Below the pieces are notes generated by a model, which saw only the letters and a list, made by a program, of their open reading frames with translations, was not told where the DNA came from and made no database searches. Position numbers and translations under genes: made by a program. Below are positions 8,516 to 16,532 of a DNA stretch of 64,000 bases, piece after piece. The DNA is taken from positions 310,001 through 374,000 of the forward strand of contig NZ_NSLC01000002.1 in NCBI RefSeq assembly GCF_020144925.1. The letters run 5' to 3'. Numbering within the stretch: the stretch's first letter is position 1; the number at the start of each line of letters is the position of its first letter. Source of the stretch: Afifella sp. IM 167. GTDB lineage: Bacteria; Pseudomonadota; Alphaproteobacteria; Rhizobiales; Afifellaceae.

Positions 8516-9463
8516 ATGGCGCAGGAACCGATTATTCTCGACTGGCAGGACAAGCACGCCGAACTCTTCGGCAATCACATGATCCGGCTGAAGCATCGCC
8601 TGCACGAATCCCCGATCTTCACCGACGAGGCGCTCGCGCGCCTCATCGAGCGCATTCCGCGCGAGCACTACCACGTCAACACGATGAACCAGGAGTTCCA
8701 CGACCCGACGAGCTGGCGGGACGGCGAGATCTCCGGCGTCAGCGGCGAGGAGGTCCTCGCGGCCGTTCGGGGTGGCAAGATCTGGGTGCTTCTGCAGCGG
8801 GTCGCCGAGGTCGATGCGGGCTACAAGGCGGCGCTCGACCAGGTCTTTGCCGAGTTCGAGGAAAAGGTCCCGGGCCTCAAGACCTTCAAGCAGAAGATGA
8901 GCATCCTCATCTCCTCGCCCAAGATCCAGGTCTACTACCACTGCGATATCCCCGGTCAGTCGCTCTGGCAGATCCGCGGTCGCAAGCGCGTCTACATCTA
9001 TCCGAACACGGCGCCTTTCCTGCGCCAGGAGGCGATGGAGAAGATCGTCCTCAACGAGGCCGACGAGCAGGACACGCCCTACCAGCCCTGGTTCGACGAC
9101 TACGCGCAGATCGTCGACCTGGAGCCGGGCGAGATGCTGCACTGGCCGATCAACGGTCCGCACCGCGTCGTCAACTACGACTGCCTCAACATCTCCTTCA
9201 CCACCGAGCACTGGACGACGGCATTGCGCAACCGCTATGCCAACCACTATGCGAACGGCATCCTTCGCCGCTCCTTCGGCGTCAGCAACCCGCAGATTTC
9301 CGAGGCGGGGCCGGCGCTCTGGGCCAAGCTGGCGCTGGCGGGAGCGCATCGCTTCACCGGCATGCAGAAGAAGAATCGCCTGACGTACAAGGTCGATTTC
9401 CGGGTCGATCCGAAGGCACCCTTCGGCATGCGCGACATCGAAGCTTACGAACTGGCGAAGTAA
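8516..9463 (+). CDS. Cupin/JmjC-like domain protein
   Basis: A 315-residue cytoplasmic protein without signal peptide or membrane segments. The central part resembles the JmjC/cupin_8 double-stranded beta-helix: H142-C-D144 in YYHCDIPGQSLWQIRGRKRV supplies the HxD pair, and H209 or H216 in MLHWPINGPHR could be the distal histidine of a 2-His-1-carboxylate iron site. That would make it a 2-oxoglutarate/Fe(II) oxygenase or a structural relative. It is followed after 33 bases by a CelD-like acetyltransferase and then a flippase, suggesting a shared role in building or modifying an extracellular molecule. A GAGGAG site precedes the start. Substrate not known. Confidence 0.75.
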   Translation: MAQEPIILDWQDKHAELFGNHMIRLKHRLHESPIFTDEALARLIERIPREHYHVNTMNQEFHDPTSWRDGEISGVSGEEVLAAVRGGKIWVLLQRVAEVDAGYKAALDQVFAEFEEKVPGLKTFKQKMSILISSPKIQVYYHCDIPGQSLWQIRGRKRVYIYPNTAPFLRQEAMEKIVLNEADEQDTPYQPWFDDYAQIVDLEPGEMLHWPINGPHRVVNYDCLNISFTTEHWTTALRNRYANHYANGILRRSFGVSNPQISEAGPALWAKLALAGAHRFTGMQKKNRLTYKVDFRVDPKAPFGMRDIEAYELAK

Positions 9464-9496
9464 CCGCTGAAATGGCGGACGGAGAGGCGGAGAATC

Positions 9497-10717
9497 GTGA
9501 TTGGGCAGGAAGGGCCGCATGGGAGGGAACCGCCGGCCCGCTGGTCGATCCGACGGATCGTCTCTCTTGCCGAGATGGAGGCCATCGGCGCCGACTGGCG
9601 CGCCCTTGAGGATCGCGCCGCCGACCCGCTGACCTGGTTCCAGAGCTTTGAATGGTGCCGCGCCTGGTGCGCCTTCTATGCGCCCGAGCCGGGCGAGGGG
9701 GCGGCAATCCGCATCTTCACGGCATGGCAAGGCGAGCGCCTCGTCATGGTGTGGCCTTTGATGCTCGCGGGCGAGGGTTCGCCCGTGCGGCGCCTGGAAG
9801 GCCTCACCGAGCCGCACGGCCAGTACGGCAACGTCCTCCTCGATCCGGCGCTCGGAAACGACACGGGCGAGGTTCTGCGCACGGCTTGGGCGCAGATCTG
9901 GAAGAGCGAGCGGCCCGACGCCTTTGTCCTCGGCAACGTGCCCGAAGGCGCGCTTCCGCCCGCCTTCTCGCAAGGGCAGGAAATCGCCACCGTCGCGGCC
10001 GGCGTGATCTCCGCCATGGACCTGACGCCTTTCGCCGGCTCCTACGAGGCCTATCGCGCCGCGCTCAAGGCAACGACACGAAGGGCCCGCAACAAGCGAC
10101 GCAACAAACTGGCCGGCCTCGGCACGCTCGCCTACGAGGTCCATTTCGGCGGCTCGAAGGAATATGAGAGCCTCGTCGGCCTGGGTATCGACATGAAGCG
10201 CGACTGGCTGCAGCGCACCGGTCGCGGCACGCGCGCCCTCAAGCTCCCGCATGTCGTCGAGTTTCTGGCGAGCCTGCATGGCAGCCCGGCCGGCGGCGCG
10301 CTCGCAGCCGCCCTGACGCTCGACGGGCGACCGATCGCCATCGAGATCGGCTTCCTCCACCATCGCCGCTTCTATTCCTATCTCGGCGCCTTCGACTGGG
10401 AACTGCGCGACCTGTCACCCGGCAAGGTGCAGCTTGAAGAAGCGCTACGCTGGTCGATCGAGTCCGGCGTCGAGGTCTATGACCTCCTCGGCGATCCTTC
10501 GAGCTACAAGATCGACTGGTGCAACGTCACGACGCCGATCTTCGCCTACCAGGCCTCGGCCTCCCTGAAGGGCCGCGCCTATCTCGACATCTGGCACGAC
10601 CGTCTTCGCCCCGCGCTGAAGCGCGGCTTCGAGAAAATGCCTCTTTCGCTGCGCTCCCGGCTCCTTCCGGGGGCGGAAGCCTCCGTGCGCCTCGGCGCCC
10701 TGACCGACCGCAAATGA
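9497..10717 (+). CDS. GNAT/CelD-like acyltransferase (Acetyltransf_6 type)
   Basis: A 406-residue soluble protein with the tandem-GNAT layout of CelD/BcsL and FemAB-like acyltransferases, found in cellulose and other exopolysaccharide loci. Visible landmarks are LEDRAADPLTWFQSFEWCRAW near the N-terminus and the C-terminal LGAFDWELRDLSPGKVQLEE, where members of this family place the acyl-CoA binding region. The start is GTG 9497, after GGAGAGGCGGAG; no in-frame ATG gives a better N-terminus. It sits 33 bases after the cupin-like gene and 31 bases before a flippase gene, probably one operon. Acylation of a polysaccharide or lipid-linked sugar is the likely role. Confidence 0.82.
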   Translation: MIGQEGPHGREPPARWSIRRIVSLAEMEAIGADWRALEDRAADPLTWFQSFEWCRAWCAFYAPEPGEGAAIRIFTAWQGERLVMVWPLMLAGEGSPVRRLEGLTEPHGQYGNVLLDPALGNDTGEVLRTAWAQIWKSERPDAFVLGNVPEGALPPAFSQGQEIATVAAGVISAMDLTPFAGSYEAYRAALKATTRRARNKRRNKLAGLGTLAYEVHFGGSKEYESLVGLGIDMKRDWLQRTGRGTRALKLPHVVEFLASLHGSPAGGALAAALTLDGRPIAIEIGFLHHRRFYSYLGAFDWELRDLSPGKVQLEEALRWSIESGVEVYDLLGDPSSYKIDWCNVTTPIFAYQASASLKGRAYLDIWHDRLRPALKRGFEKMPLSLRSRLLPGAEASVRLGALTDRK

Positions 10718-10748
10718 GCCAGGGCGGCCAGGCGGGAACCAGACAACC

Positions 10749-12176
10749 GTGAGCCTCCAGTCCAGAGCCACAGGCATCCTTGCGGCCCTCCCGCTGCCGC
10801 AGGGCATCCGCCGGCGCGTGGAAGGCATGCTCGAGGGCGAGGGGGACTTCCTCGGCAATGCGGGCATCGCCTTCGCCATCCGCATGAGCGGCGCCGGCAT
10901 CGGCTTTGCCCTGCAGGTGCTGCTCGCGCGCCTGCTGCCCCTCGATGATTACGGGCTTTACGTCACCTTCTGGACCTGGCTGATCCTCGCCGGCCAGATC
11001 GCGGCTCTCGGCTTCAACGATTCCGTCATCCGCTTCTTGCCGCGCTACCTGGAGCGCTCGCGCCTCGACGACGCGCACGGCTATCTGACGACGGGCTTCT
11101 TTTTCGTCGTCTTCGGATCCGCGGCAATCGCGACCATCGGCCTTGCCCTCATCTGGGCGCTGCCGTCCATCTATCCCGACGGCGACCCGCGCTGGATGCT
11201 GCTCACCCTCTTTTTCATCGGCATCCCGTTCATGGCGGTCGAGCTCTATCTCGACGGCATCGCCCGCAGCGTCGGCCTCTTCGTGCTCTCCGCGGCGCCG
11301 GCCTTCATCGTCCGCCCGGTGCTGCTCGCATCCAGCGTCGCCCTTCTGGCGCTCCTCGGCTTTGAAGTCGAAGCGGCGCTCGCTCTGGCGGCCGCCATTG
11401 CCGTCACCGGCGCGGTAACGATCGGCCAGGCGATCATGCTGCGGGCCCGCATCCGCCGGCAGTTCACCGGCACGCAGACCCGGCCGACCGCGCCCCAGAA
11501 GAAGCGCCGGCTCTGGCTCGCCGCGACCCTGCCGCTCACCCTCGTCTACGGCGTGGAGGAAATCTACCTCGTCTCCGACATCCTGCTTCTTGGCCTTCTC
11601 GGCGATCCCGGACAGGTCGGCATCTACTTCACCGCCGTGCGCCTGATGGCGCTCGCCGGCTACGTCTATTACGCCTTCATGCTGATCTCGAGCCGCGAGT
11701 TCTCGCTCGCCCGCGCCCGGCGCGATCCGCAAGAGCTGCAGGCGAGCGTCACCAAGGCGACACGCTGGACCTTCTGGCTCACCGTGCCGACCGTTTGCGG
11801 CCTGGTCGCGCTCGGCTATCCGCTCCTGTCGATCTTCGGGCCGGCCTACACCGCCGGCTACGGCGTGCTGGCCGTACTCGCCCTCGGCCTCCTCGCGCGC
11901 GCCTCGGTGGGGCAGGCGGGAGACCTCCTCGTCGTCCTCGGCTACCAGAAGACGACGCTGGTCGTGGCGGTCGGCAGCCTCCTCCTCAACGCCATCGTCA
12001 CGCTGGCCCTGCTGCCCTCGCTCGGCATCATGGCCGCGGCGATCGGCACCGTCGCCTCGCAGGCAGGCCGGGCGGCCGCGCTCGCCTATCTGGCGCAGCG
12101 TCACGCCGGCGTGGCCACCTTCGTGCTGGCGGCCCGCCGCACCCCGAAGCTGCCCGGCACGGCGCGCCCGTCCTGA
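10749..12176 (+). CDS. Polysaccharide flippase, Wzx/oligosaccharide flippase family
   Basis: A 475-residue integral membrane protein with about 12-14 hydrophobic helices and the MOP-superfamily N-terminal pattern GNAGIAFAIRMSGAGIGFAL followed by LARLLPLDDYGLYVTFWT, which is characteristic of Wzx-type lipid-linked oligosaccharide flippases. The start is GTG 10749. It would move a lipid-linked saccharide or similar amphiphile across the inner membrane. No glycosyltransferase or Wzy polymerase lies nearby, so the sugar must be built by enzymes coded elsewhere. Together with the two upstream genes it forms a compact three-gene unit. Confidence 0.87.
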   Translation: MSLQSRATGILAALPLPQGIRRRVEGMLEGEGDFLGNAGIAFAIRMSGAGIGFALQVLLARLLPLDDYGLYVTFWTWLILAGQIAALGFNDSVIRFLPRYLERSRLDDAHGYLTTGFFFVVFGSAAIATIGLALIWALPSIYPDGDPRWMLLTLFFIGIPFMAVELYLDGIARSVGLFVLSAAPAFIVRPVLLASSVALLALLGFEVEAALALAAAIAVTGAVTIGQAIMLRARIRRQFTGTQTRPTAPQKKRRLWLAATLPLTLVYGVEEIYLVSDILLLGLLGDPGQVGIYFTAVRLMALAGYVYYAFMLISSREFSLARARRDPQELQASVTKATRWTFWLTVPTVCGLVALGYPLLSIFGPAYTAGYGVLAVLALGLLARASVGQAGDLLVVLGYQKTTLVVAVGSLLLNAIVTLALLPSLGIMAAAIGTVASQAGRAAALAYLAQRHAGVATFVLAARRTPKLPGTARPS

Positions 12177-12194
12177 GTCTGTCCTGAGAGTGCC

Positions 12195-12569
12195 TTAAGC
12201 GGCCGTCTCGTCGACGATCTCCGCGCCCGGGCCGTTCTTCTTGACCGAATTGACCGCGTTCTTGGCGCTGGTCTTCGACTTGTAGGTCTCCGAGCGGACC
12301 ATCGTCTCGCCATTCGAGGCCACAAAGCGCACGAAGGTCTGGCCGTCCTTGGAAGGGGCGATCTCGAAGCGGTAGCCCTTGCCCTTTTCGTCCTTGCCAA
12401 GGTCGACGACCGGCGCGTCCGGCGCATTCTTCTTCAACGAGGCGATGCAGTTTTTCGCCGCCGACTTCTCCGTGTAGCTCTCCGACCAGACGATCACCTC
12501 GGCATTGTAGACGAACTGCACGCCGAACTGCTTCTTGGCGCGGCTGACGATCTTGAACTTGTGCGGCAT
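12195..12569 (-). CDS. YegP-like protein with two DUF1508 repeats
   Basis: A 124-residue small protein made of two similar halves. Each carries the DUF1508 pattern of an alternating beta strand, a W/RSESYxxKxxAKNxxxSxKKN helix and an acidic end: IVWSESYTEKSAAKNCIASL in the first and MVRSETYKSKTSAKNAVNSV in the second. YegP-family proteins are abundant, structurally known and functionally obscure. The start is ATG 12569 with a GGAGGAAAC site upstream. It ends 19 bases from the convergent flippase stop. Family assignment is secure, role unknown. Confidence 0.88.
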   Translation of the reverse strand: MPHKFKIVSRAKKQFGVQFVYNAEVIVWSESYTEKSAAKNCIASLKKNAPDAPVVDLGKDEKGKGYRFEIAPSKDGQTFVRFVASNGETMVRSETYKSKTSAKNAVNSVKKNGPGAEIVDETAA

Positions 12570-12702
12570 CGTTTCCTCCTTGGCGGGTTTGCGGCTCCCT
12601 TGGCCTGACAAGACTAGCCGCAACCGTGCGCGAGGAAAGCCTGCCTTTGCCGGGAAAGCCACAGGAAATCGCGCCACGCGCGAGTTCTGGCCCGAACACG
12701 CC

Positions 12703-14010
12703 TCAGGCGGGATCGCGCGAGCGGTCGCCATGCCGGCGCGTGCCGTCGGGCCGGAAGGTCAGCCCGAGATCGACGCCCCGTTCCCCGAAACGCCGGCGAA
12801 TATCGTCGACCGCATGTTCCACCTTCGCCCGCCGCGCCGCCGCCGGATCGAGCAGATCGTCCGGATCGGCGGCCGCTGCGTCCTGCAATTCGCTGACGCC
12901 GATGCCGAGAAGGCGGTAAGCCGTCCCGTTGATCTCCTTTAAGAGCAGCTCCCGCCCGGATCGAAAAATGCGGTCGGCGAGCGCCGTCGGGTCGGGCAGG
13001 GTGCGGCTGCGGGTATGCGTGCGGAAATCGGAGGTCTTCAGCTTGAGAACGACGGTCTGGCCGGAAAGCCCGGCGGCCTTCAGCCGTGCCGAGACCTTTT
13101 CGGAAAGCCGCCGCAGCACCGGCAGGAGCTCCCCCTCGCTCGCAATATCCTCCTCGAAGGTGGTTTCCGCCGAAATGCTCTTGGCGGCCCGCTCCGGCTT
13201 CACCGGCCTTGCATCGAGGCCGCGCGACAGCTGCGCCAGCCGAAGCCCGATCGCCCCGTAGCGCCGGGCGAGCACGCTCTCCTCGATCGTCTGGATCTGC
13301 CCGATCGTGGCGATGCCGTCCTTCTCCAGCCGCTGCTGCATCGCCGCGCCCACGCCCCAGATGATGGAGACCTTCTGCCGGGCGAGGAAGGCCGTCGTCT
13401 CGGCCCGGCCGAGAATGGAAAAGCCGCGCGGCTTGTCGAGATCGGAGGCGATCTTGGCAAGGAACTTGTTGTGGCTGAGCCCGACGGAGACGGTGATGCC
13501 GATTTCCTTTTCTACCCGCGTCGCAAAGCCCGCCAGCACGCCGGCCGGCGGCGCTTGGTGCAGCCGCTCCGTGCCGGAAAGGTCGAGGAAGGCCTCCTCG
13601 ATGGAGAGCGGCTCCACCGCCGGCGTCAGCTCCAGCATCATCGCCCGCACCTCGCGCCCGACGGCGGCGTATTTCGCCATGTCCGGCTTGATCACGACCG
13701 CCTCCGGGCAGAGCCGGCGCGCCTTGAACATCGGCATCGCCGAGCGCACCCCCTTGATGCGGGCGATGTAGCAGCAGGTGGAGACGACGCCGCGCTTTCC
13801 CCCGCCGATGATCACCGGCAGATCGGCGAGCGAAGGATCGTCGCGCTTCTCGATCGCGGCATAGAAGGCGTCGCAGTCGATATGGGCGATCGACAAATCA
13901 AAGAGCTCGGCATGGCGGAGCGTCCTCGGCCCGCCGCAATTCGGGCAGCGCGGCGATGCGCCCTCAAAGCGCGTCAGGCAGTCGCGGCAGAGGGCGGGCC
14001 CGGCGCTCAT
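12703..14010 (-). CDS. dinB: DNA polymerase IV with N-terminal zinc ribbon
   Basis: A 435-residue Y-family translesion polymerase. It begins with a small treble-Cys module, C8xxC11 and C22xxC25, ahead of the palm; this extra zinc ribbon is found in rhizobial DinB proteins. The first metal-binding Asp is D45 in HIDCDAFY with a tyrosine (Y50) at the steric-gate position. The second motif reads SIEEAFLD, so the residue matching E. coli D103 is Glu138 rather than Asp. The finger, thumb and little-finger domains run to the end. The gene overlaps the downstream end of the DUF3572 gene by an ATGA. The C-terminal beta-clamp motif was not clearly identified. Confidence 0.94.
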   Translation of the reverse strand: MSAGPALCRDCLTRFEGASPRCPNCGGPRTLRHAELFDLSIAHIDCDAFYAAIEKRDDPSLADLPVIIGGGKRGVVSTCCYIARIKGVRSAMPMFKARRLCPEAVVIKPDMAKYAAVGREVRAMMLELTPAVEPLSIEEAFLDLSGTERLHQAPPAGVLAGFATRVEKEIGITVSVGLSHNKFLAKIASDLDKPRGFSILGRAETTAFLARQKVSIIWGVGAAMQQRLEKDGIATIGQIQTIEESVLARRYGAIGLRLAQLSRGLDARPVKPERAAKSISAETTFEEDIASEGELLPVLRRLSEKVSARLKAAGLSGQTVVLKLKTSDFRTHTRSRTLPDPTALADRIFRSGRELLLKEINGTAYRLLGIGVSELQDAAAADPDDLLDPAAARRAKVEHAVDDIRRRFGERGVDLGLTFRPDGTRRHGDRSRDPA

Positions 14011-14315
14011 GGCCGTGGCGCCGGCCCGCTATCGTCCTGCCCGCGCTCCAGCACTTCCGCGGCCCTCGCGATCTCCTGCGGCTTCAGCCCGCTCGCGGCG
14101 GCGAAATCCATCAGATCCGGCTCGTGCGCGGTCAGGAAGGCGAGGGTGGCGGCCAGGAATCCCGGCTCGCCCGCCGCGCGCCGCAGGCTCTGCACCGTCA
14201 GCCCGGTCAGCTGAAGGTATCGCGCGCACAGCTTCTCCGACGACCCTATATAGGCAAGTGCCGAGACCGCGATGTCCTCGGCCTTTTCCCGGCTGACGCC
14301 CTTTGCCTGAATCAT
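14007..14315 (-). CDS. DUF3572 domain protein
   Basis: A 102-residue, mostly helical small protein. The sequence [20 protein letters not shown] followed by [17 protein letters not shown] fits DUF3572, a family found mainly in alphaproteobacteria and repeatedly located between dinB and divK. The start was set at ATG 14315; the frame is open further but that stretch covers the divK upstream region. Translation is coupled to dinB through a 4-base overlap. No function is known; the conserved association hints at DNA damage or cell-cycle roles. Confidence 0.82.
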   Translation of the reverse strand: MIQAKGVSREKAEDIAVSALAYIGSSEKLCARYLQLTGLTVQSLRRAAGEPGFLAATLAFLTAHEPDLMDFAAASGLKPQEIARAAEVLERGQDDSGPAPRP

Positions 14316-14409
14316 GCCGTGTTTGCCTTTCCTTAAAAGGCTTCCCTCACAGTAGGCCCGGGTAAGGGAAGGGCTCAACACCGCGGCTGCTACCCGTCCC
14401 CAAGAGGCT

Positions 14410-14787
14410 ATGAAGATGCCCAAGACAGTCATGATCGTTGAAGACAACGAGCTCAACATGAAGCTCTTCAACGATCTGTTGAAAGCCAAGGGCTATGCGA
14501 CTCTCCCGATGCGCAACGGCTACGAAGCGCTCGAGACGCTCAAGTCCGAGATGCCCGATCTCATTATCATGGACATCCAGCTGCCGGAGATCTCCGGCCT
14601 GGAGGTCACGCGAATCATCAAGCAGGATGACGGGTTGAAGCACATTCCCGTCATCGCGGTGACTGCCTTCGCCATGAAGGGCGACGAGGAGCGCATCCGC
14701 CAGGGCGGCTGCGAAGGCTACCTGTCGAAGCCGATCTCCGTCGCCTCCTTCATCGAGAATGTCCGCAGCTATATCGGCGACGCCTAG
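14410..14787 (+). CDS. divK: Single-domain response regulator DivK
   Basis: A 125-residue stand-alone receiver domain. The acidic pocket E11-D12, the phospho-acceptor D55 in [12 protein letters not shown], the switch Thr in IAVTAFAM and the Lys in YLSKPIS are all present. There is no output domain, as for DivK, which relays signals from the PleC/DivJ histidine kinases to DivL and controls CtrA and polarity. Tandem Met codons exist: starting at 14416 would make the phospho-acceptor D53, as in Caulobacter. The gene is followed nine bases later by pleD, the arrangement seen in Caulobacter and rhizobia. Confidence 0.95.
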   Translation: MKMPKTVMIVEDNELNMKLFNDLLKAKGYATLPMRNGYEALETLKSEMPDLIIMDIQLPEISGLEVTRIIKQDDGLKHIPVIAVTAFAMKGDEERIRQGGCEGYLSKPISVASFIENVRSYIGDA

Positions 14788-14796
14788 GAGGCTGGC

Positions 14797-16164
14797 TTGA
14801 CCGGACGTATCCTCGTTGTCGACGACGTGCTCGCCAATGTGCGCCTCCTGGAGGCGCGGCTTCAGGCGGAGTATTTCGACGTCCGCACGGCGCTGAACGG
14901 CGAGGACGCGCTGGAGATAGCCCGCCGCGAGCGCGTCGACCTCGTCCTCCTCGACGTGATGATGCCGGGAATTTCGGGCTTCGAGGTCTGCCGGCTCCTC
15001 AAGCAGCAGCCGGAAACCGCCCATGTGCCGGTCGTCATGGTGACGGCGCTGGATTCGGCCGCCGACAAGGTGACGGGCCTGCAATGCGGCGCCGACGACT
15101 TCCTGACCAAGCCCGTCAGCCGTACCAGGCTGCTCACCCGCGTGCGCAGCCTGGTACGGCTGAAGAGCGTCACCGACGAGCTCAACCTGCGCGCCGCCGC
15201 CATGCAGTCGGTCGGCGTCGATCCGCGCGAGATCTTCACCGCCCCGCAGATGAAGGGCGCCCGCATTCTCGTCGTCGACGACCGCGAGACCTCCATCCGT
15301 CACCTCCACAAGGCGCTCGGCCGCAAGGTCGAGGCGGAGTTCGTCAAGACCGCCCCGGAGGCGCTGGAGGCCGTCGAGACCGGCAACTGGGACCTCTTCA
15401 TCATCAGCCTGTCGCTGACGGGGGCAGACGGACTGCGCCTCTGCTCGCAGATCAAGGCGATCGATCATCTGCGGCACATTCCGATCCTCATCGTCACCGA
15501 CGAGAACGAGAACGCCAAGCTGCGCCGGGCGCTCGAATTCGGCGTCAACGACTATATCGTGCGCCCGCTGGTGGAGGCGGAGCTGCGCGCCCGCGTGACG
15601 ACCCAGCTGCGGCGCAAGCGCTACACCGAGCGCCTGCGCGCCATGGTGACGAATGCCGTCGAGCTCGCCATCACCGATCCGCTGACGAGCCTGCACAACC
15701 GGCGCTATCTCGACAGCCATCTGAGCTCGCTGCTCGATCGCTCGGCCGAGGCCGGCAAGCCCGTTTCCGTGCTCCTCTTCGACATCGATTTCTTCAAGTC
15801 GGTCAACGACCGCTACGGCCACGACGCCGGCGACGACGTTCTGCGCGAATTTTCCGCCCGGCTGAAGAAGGGCGTGCGCGGCATCGATCTGGCGGCCCGC
15901 TTCGGCGGCGAGGAATTCGTGGTCGTCATGCCCGATACCGACCTCGATCTTGCCGCCCCGATCGCCGAGCGCCTGCGCCGGGATGTGGAGGCCGCGCCCT
16001 TCGTCACCCGCTCGGGGCTGGAGCTCCCGATCACCGTCTCGATCGGCCTTGCCTGCCTGGAAGGCAAGGGCGAGGACGCCGATCGAATCATCAAGCGGGC
16101 CGACGCGGCGCTCTATGAGGCGAAGGCTGCCGGGCGCAACCGCGTCGTCAAGGCGGCCGCCTAG
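14797..16164 (+). CDS. pleD: Diguanylate cyclase response regulator PleD
   Basis: A 455-residue REC-REC-GGDEF protein that makes cyclic di-GMP at the pole during the motile-to-sessile switch. REC1 has D9-D10 and phospho-acceptor D53 (LLDVMMPGISG). REC2 (about 152-270) keeps D161-D162 but has Ser at the acceptor site (FIISLSLTG), so it is an adaptor for dimerisation, as in Caulobacter PleD. The active site is GGEEF (370-374), and the product-inhibition site R361-GI-D364 sits five residues before it. The start is TTG 14797, preceded by a GGAGG-type site overlapping the divK stop. Co-transcription with divK is likely. Confidence 0.95.
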   Translation: MTGRILVVDDVLANVRLLEARLQAEYFDVRTALNGEDALEIARRERVDLVLLDVMMPGISGFEVCRLLKQQPETAHVPVVMVTALDSAADKVTGLQCGADDFLTKPVSRTRLLTRVRSLVRLKSVTDELNLRAAAMQSVGVDPREIFTAPQMKGARILVVDDRETSIRHLHKALGRKVEAEFVKTAPEALEAVETGNWDLFIISLSLTGADGLRLCSQIKAIDHLRHIPILIVTDENENAKLRRALEFGVNDYIVRPLVEAELRARVTTQLRRKRYTERLRAMVTNAVELAITDPLTSLHNRRYLDSHLSSLLDRSAEAGKPVSVLLFDIDFFKSVNDRYGHDAGDDVLREFSARLKKGVRGIDLAARFGGEEFVVVMPDTDLDLAAPIAERLRRDVEAAPFVTRSGLELPITVSIGLACLEGKGEDADRIIKRADAALYEAKAAGRNRVVKAAA

Positions 16165-16307
16165 CCCCCTGGACGCGGGTTTCGCCTGACGCTGCGGAAT
16201 TTCCCACCTGTTGCAGCCCTGCAGCAAGCTTTGCGCAAGAATCTATTAACCATGTTCTGGTGAGCTTGCGGCGATCGGGGAAGATCGCAGAAAAGGGGCG
16301 CACCGAA

Positions 16308-16517
16308 ATGCTGAATGCCACTCTCTACCAGACGGTTCTTCTGGAGCTCTACGAGCGGTTTTCTGGCGGCTCCCTCCCGGCCTGGGTCATCGACGGCCTG
16401 GTCGAGGAAGGCTTGGCAAGCAGCTCGGAGACGGGCGAGATCGTCCTGGCGACGAGCGTCAACCGCTACCGTCTTTCATCCTACCGCACGCCGCGCCTGG
16501 TCGCCGCCGGGGCCTGA
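16308..16517 (+). CDS. Small hypothetical protein (69 aa)
   Basis: A short protein MLNATLYQTVLLELYERFSG... with no recognised domain. The start at 16308 is supported by AAAAGGGGCG ten bases upstream, and the composition is balanced with a Ser/Thr/Tyr-rich C-terminus. It follows pleD by 143 bases and is convergent with the RND permease, ending 15 bases from that stop. The predicted shape is two short helices and a small beta hairpin (ETGEIVLATSVNRYRLSSY). It may be a genuine lineage-specific gene; function unknown. Confidence 0.55.
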   Translation: MLNATLYQTVLLELYERFSGGSLPAWVIDGLVEEGLASSSETGEIVLATSVNRYRLSSYRTPRLVAAGA

Positions 16518-16532
16518 GCCCCGGCAAGCCGA

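Noticed and set aside
14341-14371. Inverted repeat CTTCCCT/AGGGAAG upstream of divK
   Set aside because: The arms are 7 bp and perfect, but the loop is 17 bases and there is no link to a known regulator such as CtrA, so I did not list it as a site.
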